Shown: piece by piece, positions 36,201-49,647 of the stretch | Layout: each line of letters begins with the position of its first letter | How positions within the stretch are numbered: position 1 is the stretch's first letter | NCBI RefSeq assembly: GCF_041296385.1 | Contig: NC_091013.1 | Span: forward strand, 12,618,001-12,682,000 | DNA from: Aphelocoma coerulescens | Taxonomy: Eukaryota; Chordata; Aves; Passeriformes; Corvidae | Direction: 5' to 3' | DNA length: 64,000 nt | The notes under the pieces: model-generated | Database searches by the model: none | What the model was told of the DNA's origin: nothing | The model's input: the letters and a program-made list of their open reading frames with translations, nothing else | Made by a program: the position numbers and the translations under genes

Positions 36201-38359
36201 AAAGATATATAAGCCCTCAGCTGATCTGCTCAGAGATTTCATTTTCCTGAGTCCATCAAACTGAAATATCTTTTAAAATTTCTAGCAGGACACATGGGAA
36301 TCTCCTATTATCACACCAATTCTGAAAATACCAAGGTATTGCAGGATTTTTTCTGAAAGGCTTTCACACACGAGAAATTTTTTTGAAATTCTGTTCTGCA
36401 AAAGACAATTCAGATTTCTTATTTACATTTAAATTTAGGGCCCAGAGTTTCAGTGTGCTACTTCTTCCTAGCCAAGGAGAAAGTTCTGAGACCCCTCTCT
36501 TTTGTATGTGCACTTTTTTTTGAGAGGAATAGAAAACTCATCTCTACATTTAACCTGAAAAGATAGAATCCTTTTTCACTTGATGACATGCATTTGGGCA
36601 TGTAGCAGAGGAATTTTTTTTTATTATTAAGAGAAATTAATCTCTGGTACATTTGAAAAATATGTCTCTCTCCTTCTTGTTTCAGTAGCATACACGGCGG
36701 TCTTTTTCTTCCTCGCTGCCTATTGGAACACCCAACAGGCAAAAGACAAGTTTAAAAAAAATTGTGCACAGAGATAATATGTCCAGAAACCTTTAAACTT
36801 GCAATTAGCAACTCATCTATTATTCAGAGTAGGAAAAAAATGAACAGGAATATGTCTGCTGATGACAATAAAGTTACAGTCCATCACGTGTGTAAGTAAG
36901 TTACAGATATTTTTTGTGAAGCCTTTGTTGAAATTTGTGATGTCAAATAACAGATAGTTCTCCATATGTGTCTCAAGCTGGCGTGCTCAACAAGGCTGTA
37001 GTTTGTGGCTGACAAAACAGAAAAAAGCTGATTTTTTTCATGGCAGTTTTAATTAAGGCTCTGAAAGTTTTACACAGCGATGAGACCTCCCCACATTAGC
37101 TGTGCTGCTGTTCTGCAGCAAACAGCACATTCTGACAGTGATGCATTTTATTTTCTTAGATTATCTTCTGCATTTGGCATCTATGTTTTTAGCTAATCAG
37201 ATTTTTTCCCCCTTGGGAAAGCCACTATAAAAAATTGCATTGAGGGATCAAATAGAAGTATTTAGTAGGAAACCATTCTAATTGCTGCAGATTATTAATA
37301 TTGAAGATATAGGCTTTTTACCAGATCTTCATGCTTTAATCCCAATTATTATAATGAGTTTGGGCATATATAACTTTAACTTTCTACAACAATTTTTCCA
37401 TTCTTTTCCTAAAGGGATGTTTCTTTTTCACGGTATACTCAGAGAATTGAGATCAAATGGAATCCTCTGCTTGATATTCAAAGATTTGCCCTTCTAGATG
37501 CTGAACAGTTTTCTTGGAGGACCCTGAAAAAATACTTTTTATTCTCCTAACTACTCTTGCTAATATTCCACCCAAACTTTCACTAACAGTCTTGCAGACT
37601 AGAAAACATTTTGTGTGGGTATGGCTGGCCTAAATACACTGTAAATACAAAACAAATTCTACATATTTGTATCTCCAGATTCATGCACATTTCATCCAGT
37701 AATCAAAAATATTGAAATAAAAAGTGTGGTGTTGCTTTTCTGCACACAGGTTATTTATAACATTTTATTTGCAAACATCCATTTATTTACAAATAGTGAA
37801 GTATTTACATAAAAGCAGTATATGATTAATAACATTAAGCATGTGAAATGACTGATTTATTTAAAATAAGGAAGACTGATATCTGTAGTAGGTTAACCTT
37901 CACTGAAAGACACCCACCCAGGCAGTCAGCCACTCCCACTTTGTGTATTCTTGAATGCAAAATAATAGGTGGGATCAATGACCAGAAAAAGTCTAAACAG
38001 TTCTTCCCTACCTGTTAAAAAGAAGTTCACCTAGCATTTCTAATACATATGTTCATTTTTCTTTGCTACATTTAGCAAATTGTCAGGAAGTCAGACAAGT
38101 ACTTTCTTACAGCCATTTTTTTCCATCAAGGATTTAGATGCAAATTTTAAAGGGCCTAAACTATTCCTTTTGTTATATTCAATATGGGACTATTTTACCA
38201 TTTTTACAGTGTCATAAGGGGAAGAGTATTATCACTTGTCACACCATAATCAAGAGTTTCAGAGCAGTTGGTAGAGATAATAGCTTTGATCTTCCTCTGG
38301 AAAAAAAATCTTGTAAATATACATACCTTTCTGAAAAAGAAGTTGCAATCCTCAGATTG
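33206..38359. other. AT-rich non-coding stretch
   Basis: About 5 kb without a gene or transposon that I can name. The open frames are under 100 codons and without features. The only item of note is the 12-nt splice-flanked segment at 36183. Confidence 0.55.
36183..36194 (+). other. Candidate 12-nt microexon
   Basis: A long pyrimidine-rich tract (tttctgtgtctcctcttttt) ends in GTAG at 36179-36182. Twelve bases, gatcagagcttg, follow, then a strong donor, GTAAGTAAAG, from 36195. Twelve bases add four codons without changing frame, the size of known neuronal microexons. If read in phase 0 it encodes Asp-Gln-Ser-Leu, which I cannot match to a known microexon. Chance pairing of an acceptor with a nearby donor is a real alternative. 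Confidence 0.2.
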
Positions 38360-38793
38360 TCCAGGTGGTGTGCAAGGAGCAGAGGGCTGGAGCAGCTTTC
38401 CCATGAAGACAGGCTGAGGGTTGTTCAGCCTGGAGAAAAGAAGGCTCAGGGATACCTTCTAGCAGCTTTCCAGTACCTAAATGGTGCCTACACGAGAGTT
38501 GAAGAGGGACTATGTGCAAGTGCATGTAGTGATAGAACAAGGGACAATGGCTTTAAACGAAAAGAGAGTAGGTTTAGATTAGATGTGAGGAAAAAACATA
38601 ACTCTGAGGTGAGACACTGGAACAGATTGCCCAAAGAAGCTGTGGATGCCTGATCCCTGGCAGTGTTCAAGACCAGGTTGGATGCGGCTCTGAGCAACCT
38701 GTTCTAGTGGATTGTTCTTGCCCGTAGCAGGGAGTGTTGGAAGCAGGTGTTCTTTAAGGTCCCTTCCAACCCAAACCATTCTATGATTCCATG
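38360..38793 (+). mobile_element. CR1 LINE 3' end, + orientation, about 430 bp
   Basis: Sense-strand CR1 landmarks occur in order: gagggctggagcag, gaagacaggctgag, ttgttcagcctggagaaaag, acactggaacagattgccc, tccctggcagtgttcaagac, then aaggtcccttccaacccaaa and the terminal octamers attctatgattccatg at 38778-38793. The piece is 5'-truncated. A 171-codon frame (38138-38653) crosses its left boundary, but CR1 protein coding lies further upstream in the element, so this frame is not a gene. Confidence 0.97.
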
Positions 38794-41700
38794 AAAAACT
38801 ATTGGTTCTTATTGTTACGTAGATTAAACAAAACCAGGGTGCAAGAAGAATTTTGTAACAAGATAAATGCTCGGAGTCTGAGGCAGCTCTTCAGCTCGCA
38901 CAGGCTGTCTGTTGTATCCGCTGAGAATGTGCAGCTGACTCCCTCCCACAGCTCTAGGGGCCTAGAAGACCTTTAGGCTTAAGAAAGCAGCACCAAATCA
39001 TGTCAGTCTCCTGAATCAATTCACTGTTCCTGTTTGTAGTCAAATTTCCAGTCTCTTACTCCACTAAGAATTACTAGCAGTATTTATCAAGCCTCCAGCT
39101 AAGACTGCAGCTGACAGATTGCTGTCAGTGCACCGTATCCATTATGCACTAAATTCAATGAGTTTTGACTGCTGCCCTAATTTATGCCCTTAAGTCCTTA
39201 ATTTTATACTTTTTGTCTCCTCCAGACTCTGGTAGGTTGAACACAAAAGCACAATAGCACACACAGCAGGCAGAACTCACGAAGCTCTTGCTCCAGCATT
39301 GTTATAATATCTATTAATCACTGGTCTTTGTTTCATAAATATACAAGTTTCAAAAAATTATTTTTATGACAATGAAGTGTAAGCAGTGGGGAAAAATAAA
39401 AGAGGTTAATTGATGCCACAAAAAAAACCCAATAAAATAAAACCAAAACCCCCCAGCATTTTCAAGGGGTCCAAGCATCACTGAAAATGGTAAAAAGAGG
39501 TCAGTTTATATAAATCTCCCATGGTTAGTCAAAGTTCTGTAGTATATATTAAATTTTAATCTTAATTTAAAACTACAACAAAGCCATCAGGGAGCCAGTG
39601 GTCAGATATTAACATCCTAATTGTCAGTGGTGTTGCTGATTTCAGTGACAAAGCTTCTAGTGCAGGGTAACAGCAGATGAATGGACATGTCTTGTTCAAA
39701 TATGTATTCCCACTCAGTGACCCAGAACATGCTGGAGATGCCACAATCATATGGTGGTCCATAATTAAGTCAGGCATTCAGATGAAATTTAACTCCATAA
39801 TATGCTTTCAGCATTCAAATTTCTTTCTTAAGAGATTAAACATTTAATCCTTTTCCCAAGTGAAGTTCTTTGAAATACTACTATATTAATGACTTCATAA
39901 CTGAAACTATTGTATTAAATAAAATATCTTTTCACTAGCAGAATATGAAGAGAAGATAATATTTTGTACTAAAGACTTCTGGAATAAAACACTGACTGAA
40001 GAAGAGATAATGCAAACATTAAACTAAGAAAGGGTTTCCAGTAAGATTATGCTGAAGGTAGAATAACATGAATAATAGCAAAATATTCATTCTGAGAGTC
40101 TACTTGATAAGGTCTTCTATTTTAAGTGTATCTTTAAGGAAGCTTTTTAAACTAAATTTTATACCTTTTATAATAAAGGCAGCTGATTAAAAAAACCCAA
40201 ACAAACAAACAAACAAAAACCCTTTCAGAATTGACAACTCATTATAGCACAGAAAACCAAAGCCTTCCAAAACATTTCTTAGCAACTGAGAGATATAGGA
40301 ATTTGTTTCAATACTTGCTTGGAAAAAACTTCCAGCAAGTTTATGGATTAAGAGGGAATAATCAGGCACTGAGTAAAACTTAATGAAAATGTCCATGAGC
40401 CATGCATGCTTTGAAGAAAAACAAGTGATTTTGGGTACTTTTATGATTGCATGACACATGAGTTTTAAAAAGGGACAGGGGATTTAAAGACTGTCAAGAA
40501 ATGAGACTTCAAAATATATGTTGTTAATGCTTCTTCAGTATCATAACTAAAATAACATGTAGATAATTCCTCACAGATGCAGAGCATTTGCTCCAGCAGG
40601 TGACTGCAGAAAATGTTTAGAATAAATGCCTAGCAATGTTTGCCATGTTCAACCTACATTGGTGTACTTACACACCAAGAACTGTGGTCTTGTTCTATTA
40701 AAACAGTCCCCTCTGAAATGTTGTATAAGGCTCTGTGGACACCTGCTGAAAAATAAAGGTTACACGAGTCTAAAACAATTAGGTACGAGCAAAAAGAATT
40801 TTTGCTTAAGGTAATGTGACAGAAATGCGATTTTTTTTTTACTGTAGACCTAAGTGCATATCACCTTGTACCCTTTCTAAAGCACTGGCTGCTCACTTTG
40901 ATTACCCTTCCTCCTTGTGTTCACATTTATCTTTACAGATGACTGAGAAATGAAAAGTAGATGCAAAACTTTTAAGAATCCATGTTATCAGAGTGGCATA
41001 GGTTATGATGGCGTCTTTATTTTGTTTGGGTTTAATCAGCATTATAGTTACTGTATATCAGATCATAATGCAAGAACTAGATTTTTTTTCCTGGTAAATT
41101 AAAAATTATCTGAAAAAGTTAATAATTTCATTAATTCTTCAGGAAAGGATACACACTAAAGTTACTAGTGGTTCCATCACTTTTGCAACCTCTTTGTCTT
41201 TTTCTTACCTGTCACTGTCAACCTTGCAGGCTACATTGAAGTAGAGGACGTGTTCATGATCAGGTATTGCTGCTGCAGCTTGAGAATTAAAGCATTATTA
41301 AAGTAGTAAACTGCAATTTTTGGTTGAGTCTACAATATTTTGTCATGGTTGTAATTAGTAAATTACAACAGGACTCCTGAGGGAATCATGTATTACAGCT
41401 ATGTGATTACTCAATTTGTTCACTCATGATTAATATTATTGCACTAAACATAAAAGGAAATGATTAATGACTTATCTAGAAATTAATTAATATTGCTGGT
41501 AATGGTGCCAGGTAGAAGGTAAATGTGCTTGGAAACTAGTTTACATAATCAGGGAAACTAAACCAGTGCTGATAAATTTTCTGGTAAAATGATACAAAAA
41601 TAATTGTCCTTCAAGGAATAATAAATACAGATGAATTTTATGTCATATTATTTCAAGTATATTTGTTAAAATACTTACATATAAGAAAAAAAGTATTAAT

Positions 41701-42126
41701 GTTTCTTCTTGGACTTTGCAGCCTCCTAAGACACTTCATACACTAAATTTCTGACTTGCAGCAGAAACCAGCAGCAAATTATAATAAGGATTAGAAATAG
41801 GCCTGTTTATATATTAAATGACATAACCTAGCTTTTTTCCCAGAACATAACTGACTTTCAAGTGTGGATATATTAGAAAATAAAATGGGTGTATTTTGTA
41901 ACATTTGTTCCTAGTTAAATTGCTATGATTTTCAAAGGCCTTAACACAAGATGGTAAAAGTCATTACATCAAGTGTGCATTATTTTTCTCATGACAAAAG
42001 CAATGTTCTCTTTCACTTTTCTGCTGAAGGTTCTTTTAAGGATGATTTAGATACTAAAGGACAACTCAGTGTTCATCCTGATTAACATGTGAAGCTTACA
42101 GTAGAAGGTAGCCAGACCTGGTAGAC
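38794..42126. other. AT-rich non-coding stretch
   Basis: No gene is supported. A- and C-rich simple patches lie at about 39418-39455, and an AAAC tract at 40197-40219. Frames near 39562-39777 and 40187-40459 show no domain. Confidence 0.6.
40197..40219. repeat. (AAAC)n simple repeat
   Basis: About five CAAA units follow an A run and precede ccctttcag. Confidence 0.9.
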
Positions 42127-43200
42127 TGTGGGACTCAGGGCCAGGTAGAGGTGATCTTGGTCCCTCTCAGACCTTACGGTGTCTACCATCCAAGACTCAT
42201 GGGTGCAGAGGTTCCCTGTGGCCAGATCCCATCAGCAGTGAGGTGGAGAACACATCTGTGGTACACACACACGGTGTATGCTCACCAGTGGTTCCATATG
42301 GACACCCTTCCTCTCCAGATCTACAGGCACACCACGTCTATGCACTCCTTGGACATTATCCCAGACTCCAAGTGCCTGTGATATCTTTGCCCAGATACCA
42401 GGTGCCTCACACAGGTCCTGCAGCAGATCCTGAGGCCTTGAGTCTTTCCAGGTGTTGGCATCCTGTTACTACATGCTATTCTAGTCTGAAGGCTACTAGT
42501 GGATCTCCTCCACATCCTCACACACAATGTTTTCCATCACTCTCTCATCCTACTTACTGACTAATCCATCTGGAAGGTTATGAGTGGTTCACATACCCAG
42601 GATGAAGTGTACTCATACACAAACTGGTTAGGAATAGAATTTAATAAGGACAGGGCTTGACCAGAGAAGTATTCCAGCTAGCATTCTACTTGCACTCAAA
42701 TACCCTCTATTGTTCCAGCTCCTCTCCATTTCCCACACTTGTTTTCCCCATCCATCTGGACCCCTCCCTTTGTCCACCGTGTTTCATCCCAAATAAATGT
42801 CCCATTGTTAATTATATTTTACCCACTGGACTCACTTCTGTTACACTTGTACCCAGTTTGGTATCTCACAGATTATGGTTGCTGAGGGTTTGCTGACATT
42901 GCTATATCTCACTTTTCAAAGGTCCCTGGTTGATCCCTCAATTATTTACGAGATTTGGCCGTCTCTCACCTCACTGCCCTGTAACTATATGTGAAATCTG
43001 ACCATTATTCACAGTGTAACCCATAACACCTGTCAACTTCTCCCTCTGTTATCTGTCGTATCCAGCAATTTCTCATGCCATGTCCAGCAGTTTCCCACAG
43101 CAAGTTTAGTTAAACCCCCAGGCTGTGCCCTAACATGTGCCTGTGTACATTTATTTTACCCACTCTTCACAAGAATTTCACCTCATGTTTGCCTGCTGGA
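42127..43200. mobile_element. Pyrimidine-rich insertion, probable old LTR element
   Basis: This kilobase differs sharply from its AT-rich flanks: it is rich in C and T on the + strand, with CA-rich text (gtacacacacacggtg) and many ccc/tcc runs. TGTGGGA at 42127-42133 is matched by the inverse TCCCACA at 43093-43099, which could be LTR termini. An AATAAA lies at about 42794-42799. Two related strings, attttacccact, occur near 42818 and 43151, the second outside those termini, so the right edge is uncertain. I found no target duplication. The LTR call rests on composition and resemblance only. Overlapping frames of 76-105 codons here show no domain. Confidence 0.4.
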
Positions 43201-43649
43201 ATGAGTTAAGAATGGACCTTTTTGCTGCAGGTAAGACAGCCAGACTGGATTAATCATTTTTAACACTTACTGCTCAGCGTCAGAGCACATAAGAAATGTA
43301 AGAAATTAAACAGTATAACTTCTCAAAAGACCTTCATATTCTCATTTTAAAAGGATATTTTAATTTGGAAATTAGAATAGGAAAGTGATGCTTTTTGTAG
43401 GCAGAAGGAGAAGCAGATCAAAATGTTTATATGACTAGGCATCTAAATTTCTGGAACGGATGAACAGTCCTCTAAAATATCAGCATATAAATGGAAATCA
43501 AACAATGCAAATGTATTAGATAATGCACAGGAGAAAATGAAGAAATAATATCAATATACTAAATGTATGCCTTACATTTGAAAATAAGATCTATTTCATG
43601 CTTTGCTTATATTATAGCGGTAGAAACATGACAACAAGTTATTTTATTG

Positions 43650-43663
43650 AAAAAAAAAAAAAA
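43650..43663. repeat. A14 homopolymer
   Basis: Fourteen A follow ttattttattg and precede caatcaaac. No retroposon body is recognised next to it. Confidence 0.95.
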
Positions 43664-46238
43664 CAATCAAACTAACAAAAACCAAGACAAAACCAGGGCT
43701 AGATAATTACAAATTTATACAATCATTTCACGTTTTGAGGTTAAGATACGTTTGGAACACAATTAAAGAAGCTAATTTCTTTTTTTGCTAACAGTGTCAT
43801 TTAGCAAGGATTTTCACTGAAAAGGTATTGATGCCTTGGCTAACCTTCCTAATTGCTAACTTGAAATGTCACCTATGATTTAATTATGTGCATATACAAA
43901 TTTAATGATCTTAAAGTAAGACATTTTGGCTTTAGTCTAAGGAAAAAATGGGATATCCACTTCATCTAAATCACAATATTCTGAAGAACTTTATGCTTTT
44001 CTCAGTGTTCTTGGTCTATGTTTCATTGATAGTATCATCCACATTTGAGATTCTACTAGTGAAAAATAAAATAATCAAAGTTGCTATTTTTATATGCTAA
44101 AACATCTGATAATTTAGAGTGTCACTAAAGCATTGATGTGACATTAAAACCAAAGAAAAAATATTATGGAAATGACTAGACAATAAAATCAAAAGTTTTC
44201 CTCATTAGACACATAATATCAACTAGAATATATTTTACATATGAAAATTTCACCAGTGAATGCTAGTTAGCCTTACTGATCCTGAAATCACTGGCTGTAT
44301 AAAAAAAAAGGGAAAAAAATAATCTTTTCCTAACTACTACCATAATTTCACCCAATAACAATACTTTCAGAAGATGTTGGGTGAAAACACTATTTGCCTG
44401 ACACTGATGACAGTGCTTTTCAATGCATATAAAGTCTCCAGTTGTGTACTTCACTGAACCCCATGCTTGGAAGACACATCCAGGAACATAATTTATTTCA
44501 ACCAAGGTGCACTAATTATGTGTATCATTATTTATGTAGAGGATGGTGTTATTTTAATTCTCTTTTCCTAAAACCCTATTGATAGGTCCAAATTAAAGGG
44601 AGGAGAATATGCAGAAAATGGAGGAGTTTGTAGGAAGCACTCAGTCCACTAAAGCAATAGAAAGGTGGAAAAAAGAGAAAAAGCTGAAATTTGAGCAGAT
44701 GCAACAATGTGTAAGGTTTGGAGAGTTGACTGGCCTGATACTGTCCTGTACTTACCTGATACTTGCACCACTTCAGCATTTTGGTTGGTGTCTACAGCTA
44801 TTAGACAGCAGCACCATGTTTCTAAGGCAATCAATACTGTAGAATAGTCTATCAACTCCAAGGCACAAGTCTTCAACAAACTATCTGGACTTTTTTTTCC
44901 CTACATTTTACAGTTAGTCTTATATATTTCTCATTATTCCTACACATTTTAAATTTGCAGGCAAGTCCATGTGCTGTTTTGTCTGAACCAACCATGTTCA
45001 GAGAAATCTAAAAAAAAAACCAAATAAAAACATGCATATTTTTAGAAATGAATGCTGGTGGGGGGTTTTAATTATGCTAGAAATTCTTCTTAGTTGCTTA
45101 GCAATTTTTTCATCTCTCTCTGAGCTCCATGCTTGGAGCTGCAATGCTGACCCTGCACCTGTCTGCAGAACTGCAGATGGCTGGTGTAACATAGGCTATT
45201 GACTTCAAAACAGGAAGGAGGAGGAAAACCAGATTGCTTGTGAGATGCACACACAATTCCAAAATGCTAATTACTGGTTCCCTAAAATATTATGAAGGCT
45301 TGTGCATTGACAACTGGGATTCGTCTTCATGCATCATTAAAGTCCTAATGTAAACATTGGTGAAGGAAGGAAATCTGGTCAGAAATTACATATTTTAGTT
45401 GTAGACAAAATGACTTGCTGTGTTATTTAATAGTATATTCAGCTTCTTTCAGTGAAAGAGTCAGATGCAGGAGGGAAAACAGCATATAGAGTAGCTTAAA
45501 TAATGACCCAAGTATGTATCTATTCTTTATAGTAATGAAACAGAACCCCAAAGTAAACATAAATAAACTCACCATCTTTAGCTTTTAAAAAAACCCAAGG
45601 AACTTAGCTGAAGATAAAGGTTATGTCACTGTCCTTATGCAGTTAACAAGAGAATATTTATTTAAGAATAGTATACTATTTAAGGCCTAGAAATAGAACA
45701 AAACTTGTCATTGTTCCAGAGATATAAAATGGCAGAGCAGTAATGGCCCTACTAAGCAAAATAACAACCATTTTTATGATGGAGGTTCACATTCTGAATA
45801 CAAAGACACACTCATACATACGTATACTAAAAATTTGAAAAACAGTGTCTTTGAACCTAGTTCATACTCTATTTCAATATAGAAAATATTGTTAGTCTCT
45901 GTTACCTATAAAGGAAAAAAAGCTTAAAAATATAATTGTAACGTCCTGTAGAACTTTCCATTTCTAAGTGTAGAATTTAAGGCCAGTTGACATAATATTA
46001 TTATGAGTTTGAAATCATCCTCATGAATCTGAAGATACTTAATTTTTCTTTAACTTAAACTCTACCTTGAAATGTGGGACTCATTCATGGAAGCTATATG
46101 TTCAGTTTCTTTCAGTTCCTTTACAGTAAAATGGACACGATGGAGAGGAGCTCAGGTCTAGGGACATTAAATCAGCAATTTTCATCTTGCTTGAAGCAAA
46201 AAATTTTTCACCTGCTGGATTTTAAGTGCATGATCCAT

Positions 46239-46257
46239 TGAGGCATGCAATGCCTCA
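46239..46257. repeat. Short perfect inverted repeat
   Basis: tgaggcat and atgcctca are exact complements around a 3-nt centre, gca. The symmetrical core is ggcatgcaatgcc. It is a single site with no repeat family around it. Confidence 0.85.
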
Positions 46258-47244
46258 TCCTATGTCAAAGACAACATCTAAATTAGAGGGAATAGGTGGC
46301 TCGTGCATGCTGTTCCCCACACTAAGATAAGAAACACAGCCATTGCTTCCCCTTGAGGAAAGGAAATCCAGGTGTGTAAACTGTAAGTGACCTCTAAATG
46401 AACTGTTCAACTGCCTAATCCAAAAAACTTGGAGACCAAGATATGTCATGGAGTACATGTTGCCCTCGTTGGTCTAAATGTAGTCTGTGACATGAACATT
46501 GAAACAGAAAATTTTAAACTTGCACTTTTTTCTTTTATAATGTAGTTATTGTACCTTAGGCTCTAGGATATGGAACTTCAATGGCCATCTTGTACAACTA
46601 CAGAGTCCTTTCACCATTAGCTTTAGGGCACTTGGACCTGACTGAGCTGTCCCCTTTTATCCCATGGATATCATGATGGAAGCGACATCCACACTGCAAT
46701 TTGATATCTACCCACATTACAGAGATATTGTGCAATCACCCATTTTTAACACATTTTTATTTGTAAATCTTCATTCAGGCCTTTAATTACTTATATTTGA
46801 AAATACACCATTTTGTCATTTGATACAATCAGGTATTTAGGCCACATAAGCCACTTTAGCTCCATCTTTCAGTGGCAATAGAAGGAAAAAAATATTTAAC
46901 TTAAAGCATCTTGAATTTAACAGGAGATAATAAATGCAAAAATGCAGAACAGAAGTTATTTGTATTAATTTAATATATTTCTAGATCATACCTAAATTTA
47001 TTTTGACAAACTTTATAATTCTGTTTAAAAAATATTCTTGAATATTATAGAAATAATTAGTATAAACATAAAATTAACAACAAACTTTGACAATCCTTAA
47101 TTCCAGTCTAATTATACTTCTTTCTTTAAACTGCACCAAGGAACAAATACAAGATTTGTATCTTAAAAATATTTTTTAAATCTACTTTTACTCATATTCA
47201 TACCTTTTCATATACACAGAGCTATGGTTCAGGGAATATCATAA

Positions 47245-47450
47245 AGACTACACAGAACACTACAGGCCCTGAGAAAAAGTATTTCTTGATGTTTCTTAAG
47301 CCCCTTTAAGTACTGAAATGCCACAATAAGATCTTCCCGGAGCTTTCTCTTTTTCTGACTAAACATCAATTTTCTTTGTGGGAGAGGTGCTTCAGACCTC
47401 TGGCCATCTCCATGGCCCTCATCTGGACCTGATCTAACACTCATTACTGG
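47245..47450 (-). mobile_element. CR1 LINE internal 3'-UTR fragment
   Basis: In reverse complement it reads through CR1 landmarks: ccaggtcagatgagggccat, gaagcacctctcccac, gaccttattg-like text (gatcttattgtggcatttc) and cagtacttaaaggggctt. The terminal octamers are missing, so this is an internal piece with both ends lost. The 71-codon minus-strand frame in it is a by-product of the CR1 sequence. Confidence 0.88.
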
Positions 47451-49077
47451 TTTCCATTAGGACACTGAGGACATTTAAATGCCTATATACTATTATATGT
47501 GTTTGTATATGAATAATAAACTTCTGGGGCTTGTCAGCTTGCACACATATATACATTAAAAAATACATACTTTGCTTCAAGAGATATTTTTCTAGAGGTT
47601 TTTTTGTAAATTTCTGCTAGGTACCTTCTCCCATTATTTTGGGGAACAGTCTTCAAACCACAGACAAATATCACTACTCCAGCAAATATCACTCTACTGT
47701 TTGCAGCACAGTACAATCTAATTTTTCTTGTATGTATCAGACAGAATGTAGGCTAATAAAAGACAGAAATAAGCAGAGTTCTGACACCCTATGAGTAAGA
47801 CACCAAAGTCACCTTCATTTGTCAAATCACTGATGTAGCAGCTAAACAAAAACCTCTTAGTGAAACCTGAAACATCCAGTTTCTTTACACATGCAAGCCA
47901 GAGTCTGCTCCTTTGTGTTCATTCCCTATCTCTTCAGGATGCTTACAGCTCTCAGTAATGTCTACTGACATAAAGTCTTAGGGTCAGCATCAAATCCCAT
48001 TAACATAATCTGAAAGGCTCCTTCTGAGTTGAATGGGTTTTAAATCAGACTCTTATTAGACTCACCTAGTAGAGTAATAAATATTCATAGGTGGATGAAA
48101 GAAGAGAAAATCTCTCCAGTTTTGAGTCCAGCAAGAAGATAATTTGATTGGTGAAAGATAATCTACTCGTTGACAAAGAAAGACTCATGGAAATTTATTT
48201 TTAGGGTATGTGCAGGGCATGGGCAGGTAAATAAGGAATTAGAAAAAAAAACACACAGTAGTATGTGCCACAGTGTCCATAGCAATCTCTGCAAGATACT
48301 TAGATTTCTTATTCTTTCTTTAAGCTAAGTATAATTGGAATGCTTTTGAATATTAATTGATTGTTTTTAACAGGGTATCTGACTACTAAAGATCATAAAT
48401 TGGCATAGTTTAGGTACCCAAAAATAAAGCAAAGGCATTTCCAATTCTTCTAATTTTTTTCACTATTCACAGCAATTCCATTTATAATATGCAGCTGTCA
48501 ATGATATGATCTGTTTCACCCTCATGACATATAATAAAGTCTTACTGACAGCAGGGAAACCAATATTCTCTTTTGTACATAATAGGATTGAAAGACTGGT
48601 TAGTTTGAGTGGAGACTTGGCTAGAAAGCCTCAGCATGCATTCTTAATACATGGACTTTTCATTATGCAGAGTGATTGAGATAGGGAAAGGCAGAAGATT
48701 TGAGAAGTGGAGATTAAAACAGCATATGCTATCAAGAAAACAGGAAATTGGTGGGGGAGACTCTTTACTTCTGTCCCAATACAGGCAAAAGGTGTCAGGG
48801 TACAGAAGTTGCACAGTTTTCACAGTAGTTTCATATTAGCATTTAAACCACTTTTAAAATGTGGTGCTGTGTTTCTGAAGTGCTAACTTGGATGGTATGC
48901 TACAAACAGCATGCCATAATGGCATCCTTTTGTAAGCAGAGACTTCTTCCATCACTGATCACAGAGTCATCTGCAGGTATGGAAAGAAAGAATCTCTTCA
49001 ACAGGCTTAATGCAGGCCTGAGTACCCACCTTTGAGGATTAGCATGGTGCAAAAAGACCTTGCATATAATCTTCTGT
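47451..49077. other. Non-coding stretch
   Basis: No gene or named repeat is seen. A 62-codon frame at 48651-48839 (+) has no features. Confidence 0.55.
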
Positions 49078-49647
49078 TGTGGTTTAACCCCAATATGTAT
49101 CTCTTCCCCACACAGCCCTCATAACTCCAGTACGCGCTGCTCCCTGCAGCTGATGGGGAAGAGAGCAAGGAGGGTAAAGCAAGACAACTCGTGGGATGAG
49201 ATAAAGGCAATTTAGTAGGTAAAGCCAAAGCTGTACCTGCAAGCAAAGCAGAACAAGGAGTTGATTCACTGCTTCCCATGGCTATGAAGCTGCTTGGACC
49301 TGTCCGCAGGAAAGCCAGGCTCCATCATGCATAACAGTGACTTTGAAACAGAAACACCATAACTCCAGACATCCTCCTTTCCTCCTTCTTTATCACATGA
49401 AATTCCTCTTTGGTTAGTTCTGGTCATCTGCCTGGTCATGTCCCCTCCTAACCTATGGCACATCCCTCAATATCCTCTCTGGCTGGACAGCATGAGAAAC
49501 AGCAAAGACCTTAATTCACACCAATTGGCACCGCTCAGCCATGGCTAAAACATCCCTGTCTTATCAACACTGCTTTGGTCACACAATCTAAACATAGCAC
49601 CATACCAGACACTTGGAAGAAAATTAGCTCAATCCCTGCCAAAACCA
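49078..49647 (-). mobile_element. Avian endogenous retrovirus LTR, minus orientation
   Basis: The + strand starts tgtggtttaaccccaatatg and ends cctgccaaaacca, so TG...CA termini with a short inverted repeat (tggttt/aaacca) bound 570 bp. Landmarks such as actcgtgggatgagataaag, ctggctggacagcatgagaa and cttggaagaaaattagctc match, in reverse complement, a common bird ERV LTR family as I know it. I see no clear target duplication and no adjacent gag, pol or env sequence, so it is a solo or fragmentary LTR. Small minus-strand frames at 49007-49463 are incidental. Confidence 0.75.

Larger units (their letters stand above)
43201..47244. other. AT-rich non-coding stretch
   Basis: No gene is supported. 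A run of 14 A lies at 43650-43663, followed by A/C-rich text. The frames at 44576-44879 on both strands overlap each other and are not convincing. A short palindrome at 46239-46257 is listed separately. Confidence 0.6.

Noticed and set aside
38138..38653. The longest open frame in the window, 171 codons on +.
   Set aside because: Most of it lies in the 3'-untranslated part of a CR1 copy (38360-38793) and the rest is AT-rich flank. It has no domain and is not CR1 reverse transcriptase.
44756..44797. Minus-strand 42-nt segment ending in a CAG|GTAAGT donor.
   Set aside because: The only upstream acceptor is weak (a short pyrimidine stretch before AATAG) and the open frame has no protein features.
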